A stretch of 64,000 bases of DNA, from assembly GCA_019359035.1 (NCBI GenBank), contig JAHHIC010000074.1, positions 248,001 through 312,000 on the forward strand, written 5' to 3'. Below the pieces are notes generated by a model. The model did not search any database. It saw only the letters and a program-made list of their open reading frames with translations, and was not told the origin of the DNA. The translations under genes and the position numbers were made by a program. The DNA is from Scytonematopsis contorta HA4267-MV1. Its GTDB lineage: Bacteria; Cyanobacteriota; Cyanobacteriia; Cyanobacteriales; Nostocaceae. This document shows positions 36,866-45,303 of this stretch, piece by piece (the stretch's first letter is position 1; each line of letters begins with the position of its first letter).

Positions 36866-38017
36866 TTAAGAATTAAACTGTCGATAAGCAAAAGAAACAA
36901 CCTCCTCTCCTACACCTTCACGAACAGTAACAATTTGATGATGGTTAGGAGAAAGATGACAAACAGGGTCAGTAGCACTAGCATCCTGACTCAACAGAAA
37001 AGCCTGACATCGACACCCACCCCAATCAACTTCTCGTCGTTCGCAACTTCGGCAAGGTTCCAACATCCAATCAGTACCACGAAACCGATTAAACGTAGGA
37101 GATTCAAACCAAATCCACTCCAAAGAATATTCTTTAATATTAAATAACTCCAAATTAGGAATAACACCAGCAGCTTGACAAGGCAAAGCATTTCCGTTGG
37201 GTGCAACAACTAAAGTCCGTTGTCCCCAACCACTCATACAAGGTTTAGGATATTCAGCATAATAATCAGGAATAACGTAAAGAATTCCCATTGGCATTTT
37301 ACGCCTTTTTTGAGCATTCATAACCGCTTGCTCAGCCTTTACTAACTGCTCACGAGTCGGAATTAAAGCATTACGATTTTGCAAAGCCCATCCATAATAC
37401 TGAGTATTTGCTAACTCCACCCGGTCAGCTTCCAACACCTCAGCTAACTCTAAAATTTCTTCTATTCTGTCCAAATTGTGACGATGAAGAACAAAATTCA
37501 AAGTCAAAGCAAATCCCAACTCCTTCACCAGCTTTGCCGCAGCTATTTTTTTATCAAAAGATTTAATACCAGCAATTCTATCCGACTCAGCAGCACGACT
37601 ATCCTGGATACTAATTTGCACATGGTCTAAACCAGCCTCACGCAGCCTCTTCGCTCTTTCTAAAGTAAGTATCGTACCAGCAGTAACCAAAGTCGTATAA
37701 AGCCCTAAATCAGTAGCCTTTTCTACAAGCAATTCCAAATCCTTACGTAATAAAGGCTCACCTCCAGACAGACCTAATTGCAGCACCCCCATCTGCCTAG
37801 CCTGAGAAAAAACACGCAACCAATCCTCAGTTCCCAATTCCCGCTTATACTCACTACTCCCATAATCCAAAGGATTAGAACAATAAGGACAACGAAGAGG
37901 ACACTGATACGTCAACTCCGCCACCAAACTAAACGGTCGAGGAACAACAAAACTCTTCTCCCCCTCCTCTTCCCCTCCTTGGCTCCCTTGGCTTCTTGGC
38001 GGTTCGTCCATTTTCAT
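36866..38017 (-). CDS. pqqE: PqqA peptide cyclase (radical SAM/SPASM)
   Basis: The 383-residue protein has the radical-SAM cluster motif CPLRCPYC (CxxxCxxC, about 39-46) and the SAM-binding GLSGGEP. The C-terminal SPASM domain has cysteines at CMSGWGQR, LPCQAAG, CRSCERR and WGGCRCQAF for two auxiliary iron-sulphur clusters. PqqE, with PqqD presenting the peptide, joins the Glu and Tyr side chains of PqqA. Residues 1-24 are a polar repeat-like extension (EPPRSQGSQGGEEEGEK). The gene overlaps pqqD by four bases and is last in the operon. Confidence 0.96.
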   Translation of the reverse strand: MKMDEPPRSQGSQGGEEEGEKSFVVPRPFSLVAELTYQCPLRCPYCSNPLDYGSSEYKRELGTEDWLRVFSQARQMGVLQLGLSGGEPLLRKDLELLVEKATDLGLYTTLVTAGTILTLERAKRLREAGLDHVQISIQDSRAAESDRIAGIKSFDKKIAAAKLVKELGFALTLNFVLHRHNLDRIEEILELAEVLEADRVELANTQYYGWALQNRNALIPTREQLVKAEQAVMNAQKRRKMPMGILYVIPDYYAEYPKPCMSGWGQRTLVVAPNGNALPCQAAGVIPNLELFNIKEYSLEWIWFESPTFNRFRGTDWMLEPCRSCERREVDWGGCRCQAFLLSQDASATDPVCHLSPNHHQIVTVREGVGEEVVSFAYRQFNS

Positions 38018-38289
38018 AAAAATAACAACAGCCCCCTATCAGCAATCCTACTTAAAAGAAACAACACATCACCCTCAATATCCGACGAAGCATAACGAAC
38101 ACTCAACTCCCCAACAATCTCCGACACCCGATTACTCTTATTACAACGCTCCAGTATCGCCAAAGCACCACTATTTAATACCAAAGCCCCCTCAGGAAAT
38201 AACAGAAACCACTGTCCCCTCACCTCATCCCAAAACAAACGAACTCCCCTAGCCAAATAAGGACAGCTATCAGCCTCTATCTCAGACAC
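38014..38289 (-). CDS. pqqD: PqqA-binding peptide chaperone
   Basis: From a GTG that overlaps the pqqC stop, the product has 91 residues, the normal PqqD size. The signatures are CPYLARGVRLFWDEVRGQWF, LLFPEGALVLNSGALAILER and VSEIVGELSVRYASSDIEGD. It is a winged-helix-like carrier that binds PqqA and delivers it to PqqE. A TTG at 38322 in the same frame would add 11 residues and overlap pqqC by 41 bases, which seems less likely. It overlaps pqqE by four bases. Confidence 0.92.
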   Translation of the reverse strand: MSEIEADSCPYLARGVRLFWDEVRGQWFLLFPEGALVLNSGALAILERCNKSNRVSEIVGELSVRYASSDIEGDVLFLLSRIADRGLLLFL

Positions 38290-39028
38290 AACTAACACCC
38301 GCTCTCGTATCACCACGCTCAATAGCTTCCAGCTGACTCCATAACAAATCGCACTTAAAAGTTAAAGCTTCCACAGCCTTTTGTTGCATCTCAACAGTAT
38401 CGCAATATTGCAAAACTAAATTCAACGCATAGCTAGCATCCTGCGGAGCTTGCTTCAACCGCGCTCGAAAATAATCAAACCCACAGGGGTCAATCCAAGG
38501 ATAATGCTCTTCCAAAGCAACCAAACGTTCGCGAATTGCATCAGGTCCAAATAATTCCGTCAACGAAGCAGCAACAGACTCAATCCAAGGTTTCGTTTTA
38601 CAAAAATTAACATAAGCATCAACAGCATAGCGAACCCCCGGTAACACCTGACTTTCATCAAGCATTTGCTCGCGGGAAATCCCAACCGCAAGCCCCAAGT
38701 GCAACCAAGCCTCGATACCACCTTCATTAGCAGTTCGTCCATCATGGTCAATAATACGTTGAATCCATTCCCGTCGCACATCCCGCTCTGGACAATTAGA
38801 TAAAATCGCCGCATCTTTTAAAGGAATACTTTTTTGATAATAAAAGCGATTTGCAACCCAACGTCGCACATCCTTAGGGGTAAGTTCCCCAGAATTCATG
38901 CGTTGATGGAAAGGATGAAGATGATGATAACGTCGATGTTGAGCACGAAGAATAGCTTCAAACTCTTCTTTCGTCCAAGGCTCTGACGGCTTTTCAAAGA
39001 TAGATAATTCCGGTATAAATAATTGCAT
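38282..39028 (-). CDS. pqqC: Pyrroloquinoline-quinone synthase
   Basis: The 248-residue protein has the PqqC all-helical (haem-oxygenase-like) fold: HHLHPFHQRMNSGELTPKDV, then RRWVANRFYYQKSIPLKDAA and IIDHDGRTANEGGIEAWLHL. The end is FDYFRARLKQAPQDASYALN and LVLQYCDTVEMQQKAVEAL. Its active-site His, Arg and Tyr residues appear in RFYYQ and the HDG region. It performs the last ring-closure and eight-electron oxidation without a metal. Its start lies within the 3' extension of pqqB (133-base overlap). Confidence 0.96.
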   Translation of the reverse strand: MQLFIPELSIFEKPSEPWTKEEFEAILRAQHRRYHHLHPFHQRMNSGELTPKDVRRWVANRFYYQKSIPLKDAAILSNCPERDVRREWIQRIIDHDGRTANEGGIEAWLHLGLAVGISREQMLDESQVLPGVRYAVDAYVNFCKTKPWIESVAASLTELFGPDAIRERLVALEEHYPWIDPCGFDYFRARLKQAPQDASYALNLVLQYCDTVEMQQKAVEALTFKCDLLWSQLEAIERGDTRAGVSCV

Positions 39029-39951
39029 AGAATAAATACTTGGAACTCCAAAGTTAATCCGTCATACCCAACTTCCACCCCAGCAGCTTCCACCAATTGC
39101 CGCTCAGGGGAATTAGTCAGCAAAATAGGGTTGGTATTATTAATGTGAACCAGAATTTTCCGCGAGGTAGAAAGTTTAGCAAGCTGTTTCAAACTACCAT
39201 CCTCTCCCGACAGTGGTAAATGTCCCATCTGGAGAGCAGTGCGCGACCCAATACCCAACGCAGGCAATTCCTCATTAGTCCAAAATGTACCATCAACGAG
39301 AATACAATCACTAGCTTCAAAACGCGACCTCATAGCCTCATCAATTACCGCAAGTCCAGGTGTGTAAGTAATAACACTTCCCCTAGTCAGGTCGCGAAAC
39401 GTCAACCCAATACCCCAAATTTCATCAGCTAAAGCTTCACCCACCATATACTTAGGTGGCTTCGTCGATAGTGCAAACGCTTCCACTTCCAATCCCGTCG
39501 CTAGGGAAATAACCGTTCCCGATTCCAAAGCAGACCATTCCACACCACAGTAATTTTGCAACGTAGAAAACAGGGGATACCCCGTGGTCAGAGCTAATTT
39601 AACACTGACAGGACTGTAAACTTTGAGTGGTTGCGATGACTCACGAAGCAACATTAAACCTGTAGTATGGTCAACTTCAGCATCCGTAAGTAAAATACCA
39701 GCAAAAGGAAGAGTACGCTTAGCTGTCTCAACTGCTGGAAAACAGCCTTGCAAACGCATCTGTTCAATTTGCTGACGCACATCAGGAGAAGCATTCACCA
39801 AAAACCAAGAACCATCACCAGCTTGAATAGCAACAGAAGATTGAGTTAAAGTCTGAGCTTGTCCAACCCTAACCGTCTCACAACCATTACAATGACAATT
39901 CCACTGCGGGAAACCACCCCCAGCAGATGCACCAAGAATTTTAAGAAGCAT
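38896..39951 (-). CDS. pqqB: PqqB, metallo-beta-lactamase-fold hydroxylase, with 3' extension
   Basis: The N-terminus MLLKILGASAGGGFPQWNCH and the Cys-rich NCHCNGC are typical of PqqB, as are LTDAEVDHTTGLMLLRES (metal ligands) and CILVDGTFWTNEEL. PqqB hydroxylates the cross-linked Glu-Tyr intermediate. Family members end at about 300-305 residues, near VEVGYDGLTLEF, but this frame runs on to 351 residues with an unrelated basic/hydrophobic tail that overlaps pqqC. A lost stop codon or sequencing error near 39045 is the simple explanation. Domain residues look intact. Confidence 0.93.
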   Translation of the reverse strand: MLLKILGASAGGGFPQWNCHCNGCETVRVGQAQTLTQSSVAIQAGDGSWFLVNASPDVRQQIEQMRLQGCFPAVETAKRTLPFAGILLTDAEVDHTTGLMLLRESSQPLKVYSPVSVKLALTTGYPLFSTLQNYCGVEWSALESGTVISLATGLEVEAFALSTKPPKYMVGEALADEIWGIGLTFRDLTRGSVITYTPGLAVIDEAMRSRFEASDCILVDGTFWTNEELPALGIGSRTALQMGHLPLSGEDGSLKQLAKLSTSRKILVHINNTNPILLTNSPERQLVEAAGVEVGYDGLTLEFQVFILCNYLYRNYLSLKSRQSLGRKKSLKLFFVLNIDVIIIFILSINA

Positions 39952-39988
39952 AGAAATAGGGAGTAGGGAGTGGGGAATGGGGAGTGGG

Positions 39989-41179
39989 TTAGGAAGATGG
40001 TTGGAGACGAATCAACTGCCCATTTTGCTCATCAGTCAAAACGTAAAGAAATCCGTCAGGTCCTTGACGCACATCACGCACACGCTGACCAATACTAATA
40101 GTTTGTTGTCCCTTAACATTACCTTTTTCGTCCAAGTCGATGCGACGAACATCCCGTGAAACCAGCTCACCCGAAAATAATTTACCCTTCCATTCAGGAA
40201 CTTTGTCGCCATTATAAAATGCTAAACCCGAAGGTGCTGGAGAGGGTGTCCAAAAAACTTTTGGGTCTACCATACCAGGACGAGACCGTTCTTTGGATAT
40301 TTCTCCCCCAGAATATTCTTGACTATAAGTGACAATCGGCCAGCCATAATTTTTGCCAGCTTCCGCCAAATTTAATTCATCTCCACCACGTGCTCCGTGT
40401 TCAGTTGACCAAACTCGACGAGTCGCGGCATCAAAAGCAAGTCCTTGGATGTTACGATGACCGTAACTCCAAATAGCTGGGTCTGCATTAGTCCGTCCAA
40501 CAAAAGGGTTGTCCTTAGGTATGGAACCATCATCATTGAGTCGTACAATTTTACCAAGACGACTGCGAAGATTTTGAGCTTGCTTCCGGATTAAGTCGCC
40601 ATCCAATTGAACTGGTGGGTTACCACCATCGCCAATCGCTACCAGCATTGTATTATCCGGTAACCAAATAATACGGGAGCCGAAATGTTGTCCAGATGAT
40701 TTAGCTTGGTTAACCTCGAAAATTACCTTCAGGTCGCGCAAAGCTTTACCATCAAATGTTGCTCGTGCAACACGTGTGCGGTTGGCTTCGTTAGTACCGT
40801 GGGAATAAGTCAGGTAAACAAAACGATTTTCAGCGAAGCTTGGGTGAAGCGAGACTTCCATTAATCCACCTTGGTTCACGGCAAATACTTCCGGAACCCC
40901 GGTTATAGGTGTTGGGTCTAGTACACCCTTACGCACAATTCTCAATCTTCCCGGCCGCTCAGTAATCAGCATTGCTCCGTCTGGTAGCCACGCTATGCTC
41001 CAAGGACGTTCCAAACCCTCTAATACAGTAGTTTTTTGAACATCTGTGGATGCTGAAGTTGTCGGTTGCGCTGCTGCTGATGCGTTGGGAGAGTTTGATG
41101 TCGGGGCACAACTGACCAGCGCTAGTAATAGGAAAGCACTAGCAAATTTTTTGATAACAGTATTATTTATTACTGACAT
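39989..41179 (-). CDS. PQQ-dependent soluble aldose sugar dehydrogenase, lipoprotein
   Basis: The start is set at MSVINNTVIKK, 14 bases after the pqqA stop, giving 396 residues. The signal ends in a lipobox (LALVSC, C24), so the protein is a lipoprotein in the periplasm. The six-bladed GSDH propeller shows LERPWSIAWLPDGAMLITER, VAIGDGGNPP, LGKIVRLNDDGSIPKDNPF, WSYGHRNIQGLAFD, STEHGARGGDELNL and GPDGFLYVLTDE. Homologues such as E. coli YliI oxidise aldoses with PQQ. It lies between pqqA and pqqB, so enzyme and cofactor are made together. Confidence 0.93.
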   Translation of the reverse strand: MSVINNTVIKKFASAFLLLALVSCAPTSNSPNASAAAQPTTSASTDVQKTTVLEGLERPWSIAWLPDGAMLITERPGRLRIVRKGVLDPTPITGVPEVFAVNQGGLMEVSLHPSFAENRFVYLTYSHGTNEANRTRVARATFDGKALRDLKVIFEVNQAKSSGQHFGSRIIWLPDNTMLVAIGDGGNPPVQLDGDLIRKQAQNLRSRLGKIVRLNDDGSIPKDNPFVGRTNADPAIWSYGHRNIQGLAFDAATRRVWSTEHGARGGDELNLAEAGKNYGWPIVTYSQEYSGGEISKERSRPGMVDPKVFWTPSPAPSGLAFYNGDKVPEWKGKLFSGELVSRDVRRIDLDEKGNVKGQQTISIGQRVRDVRQGPDGFLYVLTDEQNGQLIRLQPSS

Positions 41180-41193
41180 GGTTACTTGCTTGA

Positions 41194-41361
41194 TTACTGC
41201 CAGTGGTAAACGTAAGCTGTTATTTCCATGCACAAATCAAGCTCTTTGAAATCTGGTTTTTCCCAGTCATCGGAATTTCGTAGGGAGAGACGCGATGCTG
41301 ATGCGTCCACTTTTGTTTTTTGGTTCTTTACTTCAGAAGGTTGTTGGTTTTGCGGAGTCAT
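41194..41361 (-). CDS. pqqA: PQQ precursor peptide with long N-terminal leader
   Basis: This is a 55-residue product starting MTPQNQQPSEVK. Its last 23 residues carry the PqqA signature WEKPDFKELDLCMEITAYVY. E46 and Y50 (spacing Glu-x3-Tyr in EITAY) are the residues cross-linked by PqqE to form PQQ. Known PqqA peptides are mostly 22-30 residues, so the first 30 residues are an unusual extension. An in-frame ATG at 41427 would lengthen it further but seems less likely. It heads the operon. Short length makes it easy for gene callers to miss. Confidence 0.9.
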   Translation of the reverse strand: MTPQNQQPSEVKNQKTKVDASASRLSLRNSDDWEKPDFKELDLCMEITAYVYHWQ

Positions 41362-41438
41362 TATGCACCTCAGCAGTAGAACGTTTATATACTGTTCTAA
41401 CAGAAGAATGTGACACAAAGATGACAAACTGCCATAAA

Positions 41439-41785
41439 CTTAAGCATCATTCGTATCACAAGCCAGCCAGCCAGTCAGTCAGTCAGTCAGTCAGCCAGTC
41501 AGCCAGTGACTAAAGTCACTGTCTAAAAGCTAAAGTCCTCTAAAAGAGGACTGAGTAATACATCAAAAAAAATATTTTAAAAAATTTAAGATACTCCCAA
41601 AAATCCCATATTTCTATATCTTATTAGTCCTCTTTAGAGGACTTCAGCTTTTAGACAGTGACTTTAGTCACTGGCTGGTTGGCTGGTTGGCTGGTTGGCT
41701 GGTTGGCTGGTTGGCTGTTTGGCTGGTTGGCTGTCTGGCTAGCGGGCTTGTGGTATGCATAGTACTTAAAATTTTATTTATAAAC
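41439..41785. repeat. Nested-palindrome element, copy 4 (variant arms)
   Basis: The terminal inverted repeats are clear: TTAAGCATCATTCGTATCAC on the left, and the reverse complement of TTAAGTACTATGCATACCAC on the right, both leading into AAGCC. The arms are AGCCAGTC repeats on the left and GGCTGGTT units on the right. The inner palindrome is CAGTGACTAAAGTCACTG instead of CAGGGAATAAATTCCCTG: both halves changed together. Core, GTCCTCT hairpins and spacer (41548-41629) match copy 1. The right end falls inside a DUF2283 gene. The space upstream of pqqA is thus largely repeat. Confidence 0.9.
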
Positions 41786-41943
41786 AATTTATTAAAAGCA
41801 TGGAAAATTTCTAGACCAACAATATTACTATTTTCGTCGTAGTCAAATATGACTCCTGGTTTTTCTTCGTTGCTTTCTTCTATTTGTGCTTCATTAAATA
41901 TAATTCTTAAAACATCTACATCCGGGTCGTAAGTTATTTTCAT
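41668..41943 (-). CDS. DUF2283 protein with C-terminus supplied by element 4
   Basis: Residues 1-52 are a recognisable DUF2283 domain: MKITYDPDVDVLRIIFNEA, then EKPGVIFDYDENSNIVGLEI. From about residue 53 the frame enters the TTTATAAACA end of element 4 and reads repeat-derived TTSPLARQPTSQTANQPTSQ until a stop at 41668. The native C-terminus has been replaced. DUF2283 proteins often act as small antitoxin-like partners, but no toxin gene lies alongside. The coding part is probably still translated; the function may be lost. Confidence 0.75.
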   Translation of the reverse strand: MKITYDPDVDVLRIIFNEAQIEESNEEKPGVIFDYDENSNIVGLEIFHAFNKLFINKILSTMHTTSPLARQPTSQTANQPTSQPANQPTSQ

Positions 41944-41971
41944 ATGTATGTTTTAATGTTTTTTAAAATAT

Positions 41972-42895
41972 TTAAGAACGCCGCCGTGCATTCAGACAAC
42001 ACCATTCTTTGCGACGCCAAATTGTGGTAACAGTCCAGCCATTTTTTTCCAAAGTATCGCCAACAGCAGTAGATTGGTCTACTAAAATCCCGCTAAAAAT
42101 TGCCCAAGTATTTGCCTTAGCAATTGCAGTCATTTGAGGCACTAATTGAATAATAATTTCGGCTAAAATATTGCAAACAATACCATCAACTGGTTCATCC
42201 AACATTTTAGTTAAAACATCCACGCTTCCCTCTGCAACTTGCAAGCGTTCAAGACTAATTTTATTTAAAAGAAAATTCTTCTCAGTCGCATCCACCGCAA
42301 TAGGGTCAGTATCAACCGCGTAAGCTTTTTTTGCTCCCAATAGTATCGCCCCAATCGAAAGAATACCAGAACCACAACCGATATCCGCAACTATCCCAGG
42401 TTCTCTCCTTTCCGGTTCCCCAAAAAAAGATATGGGTGCTGGGTCAAGACGCATTTCCAAGGCTTCCAAACAAAGCTGTGTGGTAGCGTGATTTCCAGTA
42501 CCAAAAGCCATACCTGGGTCTAGTTCAATCACCAAACGTTCTGTAGCTTCCGGAACTGGTAGCCAAGCGGGATTAATCAAAAACTTATCACCAATTTCTT
42601 CGGGTTGCCAATATTGTTTCCAACTAGTAGCCCAATCCTGTTCGTCAATCAATTGCCAATTAACTTTCGGTGGAGATAAACCCACACAAAGAGCATCTTG
42701 ACGCAACCAAAGTGACAAAGCAGCCAAATCTAATAAATGTGCTTGGCTTTGAGGTAAATAAGCCTTAAGTTGCGAATAATTACCTTTGTTCTCACTTGCT
42801 GTCCCACGACAGCCAAAATCTTCCAATCTCCAAAAGATAGTTTCTTCCAGGTCTGGTTCAGATAAAATTTGTACTTCCCACCAAGTGTTAGCCAT
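41972..42895 (-). CDS. prmA: Ribosomal protein L11 methyltransferase
   Basis: The 307-residue protein has an N-terminal substrate-binding domain starting [20 protein letters not shown]. The methyltransferase domain shows [20 protein letters not shown] and the SAM-binding motif [20 protein letters not shown], then [13 protein letters not shown] and [14 protein letters not shown]. PrmA trimethylates L11 at several lysines. A short insertion ([16 protein letters not shown]) before the SAM motif is longer than usual. It is downstream of serA on the same strand, separated by a 200-base inverted repeat. Confidence 0.95.
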   Translation of the reverse strand: MANTWWEVQILSEPDLEETIFWRLEDFGCRGTASENKGNYSQLKAYLPQSQAHLLDLAALSLWLRQDALCVGLSPPKVNWQLIDEQDWATSWKQYWQPEEIGDKFLINPAWLPVPEATERLVIELDPGMAFGTGNHATTQLCLEALEMRLDPAPISFFGEPERREPGIVADIGCGSGILSIGAILLGAKKAYAVDTDPIAVDATEKNFLLNKISLERLQVAEGSVDVLTKMLDEPVDGIVCNILAEIIIQLVPQMTAIAKANTWAIFSGILVDQSTAVGDTLEKNGWTVTTIWRRKEWCCLNARRRS

Positions 42896-42911
42896 TCATT
42901 TTAATAATCGT

Positions 42912-43103
42912 AGGTTGCCTTAGAGGAACGAGACCCAACAATTTAAACGTTATGTTGGGTTTCGACGTTATTAGGTTTTGTTGTCGGGTTTGGGTGTCTT
43001 GTGGGGTGGGCATCTTGCCCGCCCTGTGTACTTCACCAGAACAGGAAACGCTATATGCTGGCTTATGAGGTTTTGTTGGGTTTCGTTCCTCAACCCAACC
43101 TAC
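42912..43103. repeat. 192-bp inverted repeat between serA and prmA
   Basis: The left end GTAGGTTGCCTTAGAGGAAC pairs with the right end GTTCCTCAACCCAACCTAC, and GACCCAAC pairs with GTTGGGTTTC. The middle has the dispersed GTGGGGTGGGCATCTTGCCC repeat. The outermost TAG of the right arm, read on the minus strand, is the stop codon of serA. Confidence 0.8.
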
Positions 43104-44680
43104 AAATTGACTGTGTAGGCGTCGCGAATTCCAGACACTTTGGTAATCTCAGATAAAATCCCGTCTGGTAAGGGGTCATCGAGACTAAGAGCCATCACCG
43201 CATCACCGCGCACAATTTTGCGACCCACCTGCATACTGGCAATATTGACATTAAAACTGCCCAATAGGGAACCGAGTTTACCAATAATTCCTGGCATATC
43301 TCGGTGTAAGGTAAACAACATGTGATTGCTTGGTGGTACGTTTATGGGGAAGCCATCAAGATTTGTGAGACGAATTTCTCCATCACCTAATAAAGCACCG
43401 GTAACTGCGTGTGTACCTAAATTACCTGTCGCTTCTAAATGCAGTGAACCCGCGTAATCTTTCACGGAAGCATCACGGGTCTCAATAATCCGAATTCCCC
43501 GTTGCTTAGCTTCAATGTTGGCATTTACATAATTTACTCGTTCCCGCAGGGCTTGATAAAGTAAGCCTTTGAGAGTTGCTATTACCAAAGGCTGGCTTTT
43601 ATTTGTTGCTAGTTCTCCTTGTAACCTGACGTTCAGTACTTCTACTCGTCCTCCAGCAAGTTGACCTACCAATTTGCCTAAGGTTTCCGCTAGTTGCATG
43701 TAGGGTTTGAGTTCTTGCAACACATCGGGTCCGAGTCCTGGAATATTTACTGCTGAGCGTGCAGGAAGTCCTAACAAAACATCCCGAATTTGTTCTGCAA
43801 CGTCGATAGCTACGTTTACTTGGGCTTCGGATGTGGAAGCACCTAAGTGGGGAGTCAGGATAACTTCTTTACCAAGGGAGCGTAAAGAAGACTCTCCCAA
43901 AGGTTCCGATTCAAACACATCCAACGCAGCACCAGCAATTACTCCATCTTTTAAAGCTTGGGCAAGTGCTTCTTCATCAATTATCCCACCACGAGCGCAG
44001 TTGATAATCCGAGCATTGGGCTTCATTTTTGCCAACATTTCGGTGTTTATCAGGTGGGTGGTTTCTTTAGTTTTGGGGATGTGCAGGGTAATATAATCCG
44101 ATTGCTGGATTAACCAATCCATCTCAACCAACTGGCAACCTAACTGGTCGGCACGCTCGGTAGAAATAAACGGGTCAAAGGCTAAAAGTTTCATCCCCAT
44201 TGCTTTAGCGACATTAGCAACATGGGAACCAATTTTACCTAAACCAACGATACCAAGGGTTTTTTTGTAGACTTCTACACCCATAAACTCGTTGCGCTTC
44301 CACTCGTTCTTTTTGAGAGAAGCGTTTGCATCAGGGATGTGACGAGACAAAGACAACATCATCGCTAAAGCGTGTTCCGCAGCCGCAATAGTGTTACCTT
44401 CCGGGGAGTTAACAACAACAACACCTTGGCGTGTCGCAGTCTCAACATCAACATTATCCACACCAACGCCAGCACGACCGATGATTTTCAGACTTGTACC
44501 AGCTTCAATGATTTCTTTGGTCACGCGAGTTCCAGAACGAATCATTAGTGCGTCGTAATCACCAATGATTTCTACCAGTTGTTCTGGTTTAAGACCTAAC
44601 TTTACATCTACAGTAGCGACTTGGGACAGAATATCAATCCCAGCTTGGTCAATTGAATCAGAGACTAGAACCTTGGACAT
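43100..44680 (-). CDS. serA: D-3-phosphoglycerate dehydrogenase
   Basis: The 526-residue protein is the long type: a substrate-binding domain, a Rossmann domain (TLGIVGLGKIGSHVA), the catalytic residues R, E and H in NCARGGIIDEEAL, DVFESEPLGE and LTPHLGAST, an intervening domain (about 320-450) and a C-terminal ACT domain (MLFTLHRDMPGIIGKLGSLL). It catalyses the first step of serine synthesis from 3-phosphoglycerate. In this family serine feedback can act through the ACT domain. It is complete, with its TAG stop lying at the first bases of a dispersed repeat. Confidence 0.97.
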   Translation of the reverse strand: MSKVLVSDSIDQAGIDILSQVATVDVKLGLKPEQLVEIIGDYDALMIRSGTRVTKEIIEAGTSLKIIGRAGVGVDNVDVETATRQGVVVVNSPEGNTIAAAEHALAMMLSLSRHIPDANASLKKNEWKRNEFMGVEVYKKTLGIVGLGKIGSHVANVAKAMGMKLLAFDPFISTERADQLGCQLVEMDWLIQQSDYITLHIPKTKETTHLINTEMLAKMKPNARIINCARGGIIDEEALAQALKDGVIAGAALDVFESEPLGESSLRSLGKEVILTPHLGASTSEAQVNVAIDVAEQIRDVLLGLPARSAVNIPGLGPDVLQELKPYMQLAETLGKLVGQLAGGRVEVLNVRLQGELATNKSQPLVIATLKGLLYQALRERVNYVNANIEAKQRGIRIIETRDASVKDYAGSLHLEATGNLGTHAVTGALLGDGEIRLTNLDGFPINVPPSNHMLFTLHRDMPGIIGKLGSLLGSFNVNIASMQVGRKIVRGDAVMALSLDDPLPDGILSEITKVSGIRDAYTVNL

Positions 44681-45303
44681 GACAGCTTATTCTTCGGCTA
44701 GAGGTATTTCTCGGCAAGACTTTCCAGTTTAGAGTTTAACGCCTGTGGTTAAACAGAAATTAATCTTTTTAATAGTCAAGTTAATACGCATATCCACACG
44801 AAAGTTTTAAAATGGGCGCAAACCTTGGGTTTGAGATTGGCTTGCAGGGGACAATTCACATCCCTCACGGCTAAATATAAACCAACAATAGCCTTAAACA
44901 ACCATATATTTATAATATTTTCTTTAAGTGGGGAATGGGGAGCGGGGAATGGGGAATGGGGAATAATATGATTTTTTATACTTACAAAACGTAGAGACGC
45001 GATTAATCGCGTCTCTACATTGGTATTAAATAAACTTAATCTACTGACTAATGAGATGTATAATTGTATATGACTTAGTTCACTTTACATTAATTGTTGG
45101 GTTGTTATTCAATCATAAATAAGCTTAATCCTCATTAAATATACTTGTTAAATATATTTTGTAATTACTAGCCCGTAATTATTAATTTTGCAGGGTAAAT
45201 TTCTTTTATTTAACTATAAAAAAGATTTGTAAAGATATTTAGATAACTGTAAATAAACTTAAATTCTAACTAAAAAATCCTAGCTAAAAATTACGAACTA
45301 TTT
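44681..45303. other. 623-bp AT-rich divergent spacer
   Basis: The spacer lies between serA and the second adaptor gene. It contains GGGGAATGGGGAGCGGGG tandem repeats (44932-44964) and the 28-bp palindrome at 44991-45018. The last 200 bases before the adaptor are very AT-rich and presumably hold its promoter. No gene is seen. Confidence 0.55.
44991..45018. repeat. 28-bp perfect palindrome (GTAGAGACGCGATT family)
   Basis: The arms GTAGAGACGCGATT and AATCGCGTCTCTAC are exact complements. The sequence is identical to the copy at 56420. Confidence 0.9.

Noticed and set aside
39952-39988. Apparent absence of pqqA, because no small gene lies directly upstream of pqqB
   Set aside because: pqqA was found further upstream (41194-41361), on the other side of the sugar dehydrogenase gene.
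42912-43103. Riboswitch upstream of prmA
   Set aside because: The structure is an inverted repeat of a dispersed GTTGGGTTTC type with no conserved ligand-binding core that I recognise.
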